A stretch of DNA of 64,000 nt, taken from NCBI RefSeq assembly GCF_900230185.1, contig NZ_OCSR01000001.1:2728001-2792000 (forward strand), written 5' to 3'. This document shows, one piece after another, positions 62,664-64,000 of this stretch. The DNA comes from Burkholderia sp. OK233. GTDB taxonomy: Bacteria > Pseudomonadota > Gammaproteobacteria > Burkholderiales > Burkholderiaceae. Under the pieces are notes generated by a model. It was not told the origin of the DNA, did not search any database, and was given only the letters and a program-made list of their open reading frames with translations. Each line of letters starts with the position of its first letter. The stretch's first letter is position 1. A program made the position numbers and the translations under genes.

Positions 62664-62758
62664 AAAAAGGCCGCCTCGTTTCTGAACTGCACCCCAGGTA
62701 AGTTGGACATTAGTCCGACGATTCGAGGTGCTGTTCATTTTCGGGGCGGCCTTTTTTT
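62664..62758. terminator. Bidirectional terminator split by a small inserted palindrome
   Basis: GGCCGCCTCG (62669-62678) pairs with CGGGGCGGCC (62742-62751), A-run before and seven Ts after. The loop is 63 nt because a 55-bp palindromic sequence sits in it. Without that, the loop would be about 8 nt, a classical terminator for sbp and bioB. Confidence 0.75.
62683..62737. repeat. 55-bp MITE-like palindrome or IS3-type end remnant
   Basis: The outer arms are TGAACTGCACC (62683) and, inverted, TGAACAGCACC (62737). Inner arms GTTGGAC and GTCCGAC surround ATTA. TGAACTGCACCCC is a common IS3-family terminus in Burkholderia/Ralstonia, so this may be two ends joined after loss of the middle (inference). 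Confidence 0.5.
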
Positions 62759-62799
62759 AGGCGTGTGGGTGATCACACACGCCTGGTCCTCGCAGTGCT

Positions 62800-63879
62800 T
62801 TAGTTTTGCGCAGCGTGCTTGTCGCAGCCGTGCTCGCAACCGCTCTGATCCAACGGCATCTGCTGCGCTGCTTCTGCGCGAATGCCAAGGCGTTCGAGCA
62901 GCTTGCGGTCCGCTTCGGCTTGCGGGTTGCTGGTGGTCAGCAACTGGTCGCCGTAGAAAATCGAGTTCGCGCCGGCGAGGAAACACAGCGACTGCAACGC
63001 TTCGTCCATCTGCTCGCGGCCTGCCGACAGACGCACCATCGCGCGCGGCATCGTGATACGTGCAACTGCAATCGTACGGACGAATTCGAACGGATCGATT
63101 GCTTCGGTGCCGGTCAGCGGTGTGCCTTCCACTTGCACCAGGTTGTTGATCGGCACCGATTCCGGATACGGCTCCATGTTCGCCAGTTGCGCGATCAGGC
63201 CGGCGCGCTCACGGCGCGATTCACCCAAACCGACAATACCGCCGCAGCATACGTTGATGCCCGCATCGCGCACGCGTTCCAGCGTGTCGAGACGGTCCTG
63301 ATACGTGCGCGTCGAAATGATCTGGCCGTAGAACTCCGGCGACGTATCGAGGTTGTGGTTGTAATAGTCGAGGCCTGCTTCGCGCAGACCTTGCGCCTGA
63401 TGCGTTTCCAGCATGCCGAGCGTCACGCAGGTTTCGAGGCCCATCGCCTTCACGCCGCGAATCATGTCCTTGATCGGCTCGAGGTGACGGTCCTTCGGAT
63501 TGCGCCACGCCGCGCCCATGCAGAAGCGCGTCGCGCCGTTTTCCTTGGCGACCTTGGCTGCAGCCAATACTTCATCGACCGGCATCAGCTTGTCGGCTTG
63601 CAGGCCCGTGTCGTGATGCACCGACTGCGGACAGTACGCGCAATCTTCTTCGCAACCGCCGGTCTTGATCGAAAGCAGCGTCGACAGTTGCACGGTGTTG
63701 GCGTCGAAGTGTTCGCGATGGGTTTGCTGCGCGCGGAACATCAGGTCGTTGAACGGCAGTTCGTACAGCGCGACGATGTCGGCGACGCGCCACTTGGCCA
63801 CCGGCTTGGCGCCTGCCGATGCGTTATTGTGGGCGGCGGTTGTGTCGGCTGGCGTCGGAGCGATGTTCAGTTGCGTCAT
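62800..63879 (-). CDS. bioB: Biotin synthase
   Basis: 359 aa from ATG 63879, with GAGGA upstream; an ATG at 63894 is less well placed. Radical-SAM iron-sulfur motif [11 protein letters not shown] (CxxxCxxC) follows [21 protein letters not shown] and [12 protein letters not shown], with the 2Fe-2S Cys and Arg ligands, are present. It inserts sulfur into dethiobiotin. bioD ends 35 bp upstream, giving a bioDB order on the reverse strand. The C-terminal [11 protein letters not shown] is a Cys/His-rich extension seen in Burkholderia copies. Confidence 0.97.
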   Translation of the reverse strand: MTQLNIAPTPADTTAAHNNASAGAKPVAKWRVADIVALYELPFNDLMFRAQQTHREHFDANTVQLSTLLSIKTGGCEEDCAYCPQSVHHDTGLQADKLMPVDEVLAAAKVAKENGATRFCMGAAWRNPKDRHLEPIKDMIRGVKAMGLETCVTLGMLETHQAQGLREAGLDYYNHNLDTSPEFYGQIISTRTYQDRLDTLERVRDAGINVCCGGIVGLGESRRERAGLIAQLANMEPYPESVPINNLVQVEGTPLTGTEAIDPFEFVRTIAVARITMPRAMVRLSAGREQMDEALQSLCFLAGANSIFYGDQLLTTSNPQAEADRKLLERLGIRAEAAQQMPLDQSGCEHGCDKHAAQN

Positions 63880-63913
63880 GTCGTCAATCCTCATGGATGG
63901 ATGTGATGGGTTT

Positions 63914-64000
63914 TCAGCGCTGCGCGTGACGCAGCGTCTGCAGGAGTCGGTTGATGTCGAGTTGATCCGCCGCGAGCCCGGGCGAAGCCGGGCTCAAATG
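63914..64000 (-). CDS. bioD: 3' end of bioD (dethiobiotin synthetase), partial
   Basis: The reverse strand is open from the window edge to TGA at 63914-63916 and encodes [20 protein letters not shown] followed by QTLRHAQR. This resembles the variable C-terminus of BioD, and the position directly upstream of bioB fits the biotin operon. The fragment is too short (28 aa) for a firm family call. Confidence 0.55.
   Translation of the reverse strand, partial: HLSPASPGLAADQLDINRLLQTLRHAQR

Noticed and set aside
1..64000. CRISPR arrays or rRNA genes
   Set aside because: No regularly spaced identical repeats and no rRNA-like sequence were found on either strand.

Overview
The window looks like chromosomal DNA of a Burkholderia-group betaproteobacterium, most likely Paraburkholderia. 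The protein evidence is consistent with that: a KirBac1.1-type potassium channel, a fused isobutyryl-CoA mutase, a long single-chain indolepyruvate oxidoreductase, a Burkholderia-type porin, and a biotin locus at the right edge. Coding density is high and codon use GC-rich except in the first 12.6 kb. No rRNA, complete tRNA or CRISPR array is visible.

Positions 1-901 are the end of an integrative element: a tyrosine recombinase running off the left edge, then a 45-bp 3' half of a tRNA-Ala(CGC) gene that looks like its attachment site. Immediately downstream, 927-12638 is a heavily decayed transposon of the TniQ-associated (Tn7/Tn5053) type. It has near-perfect 23-bp terminal inverted repeats and extra copies of a 20-bp repeat at each end. 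It also carries a frameshifted serine resolvase and an internally deleted TniQ. Its cargo is defence-like: vsr and dcm fragments, an HNH protein, a ParD-like antitoxin, an archaeo-eukaryotic primase plus SF2 helicase fusion broken by one amber codon, and two MbcA/ParS-type antitoxin genes. It was later hit by an IS66 element (inside vsr, with an 8-bp target duplication) and an IS5-like element. No TnsB/TniA-type transposase remains, so the element is probably immobile.

From 12.6 kb onward the DNA is ordinary core and niche-adaptation sequence. 12.7-16.6 kb: AraC regulator with a molybdenum hydroxylase pair (iorAB). 16.6-26.6 kb: two chemoreceptors, a TetR-controlled reductase operon, a diguanylate cyclase and a DUF2239 gene. 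26.7-32.2 kb: NCS2 permease, Na+/H+ antiporter, EAL phosphodiesterase, CutC. 32.3-37.8 kb: indolepyruvate oxidoreductase, KirBac channel and two small conserved ORFs. 37.9-43.2 kb: LacI-AGE epimerase-PfkB kinase sugar operon and an EAL-GGDEF protein. 43.5-47.3 kb: BASS transporter, small secreted protein, porin. 47.5-56 kb: LysR, icmF, nitronate monooxygenase, haloacetate-dehalogenase-like hydrolase, Lrp/AsnC with divergent EamA exporter. 56.3-60.5 kb: a five-gene translationally coupled cluster ending in a metallo-hydrolase, headed by HMG-CoA lyase, plus ghrA. 60.8-64 kb: RBBP9-type hydrolase, orphan sulfate-binding protein, bioB and the end of bioD.

Common themes are cyclic-di-GMP and chemotaxis signalling (three c-di-GMP enzymes, two chemoreceptors), acyl-CoA/amino-acid catabolism (icmF, indolepyruvate oxidoreductase, HMG-CoA lyase, MaoC), and many convergent gene pairs separated by clear stem-loop terminators. 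The most unusual region is the decayed transposon and its primase-helicase cargo.
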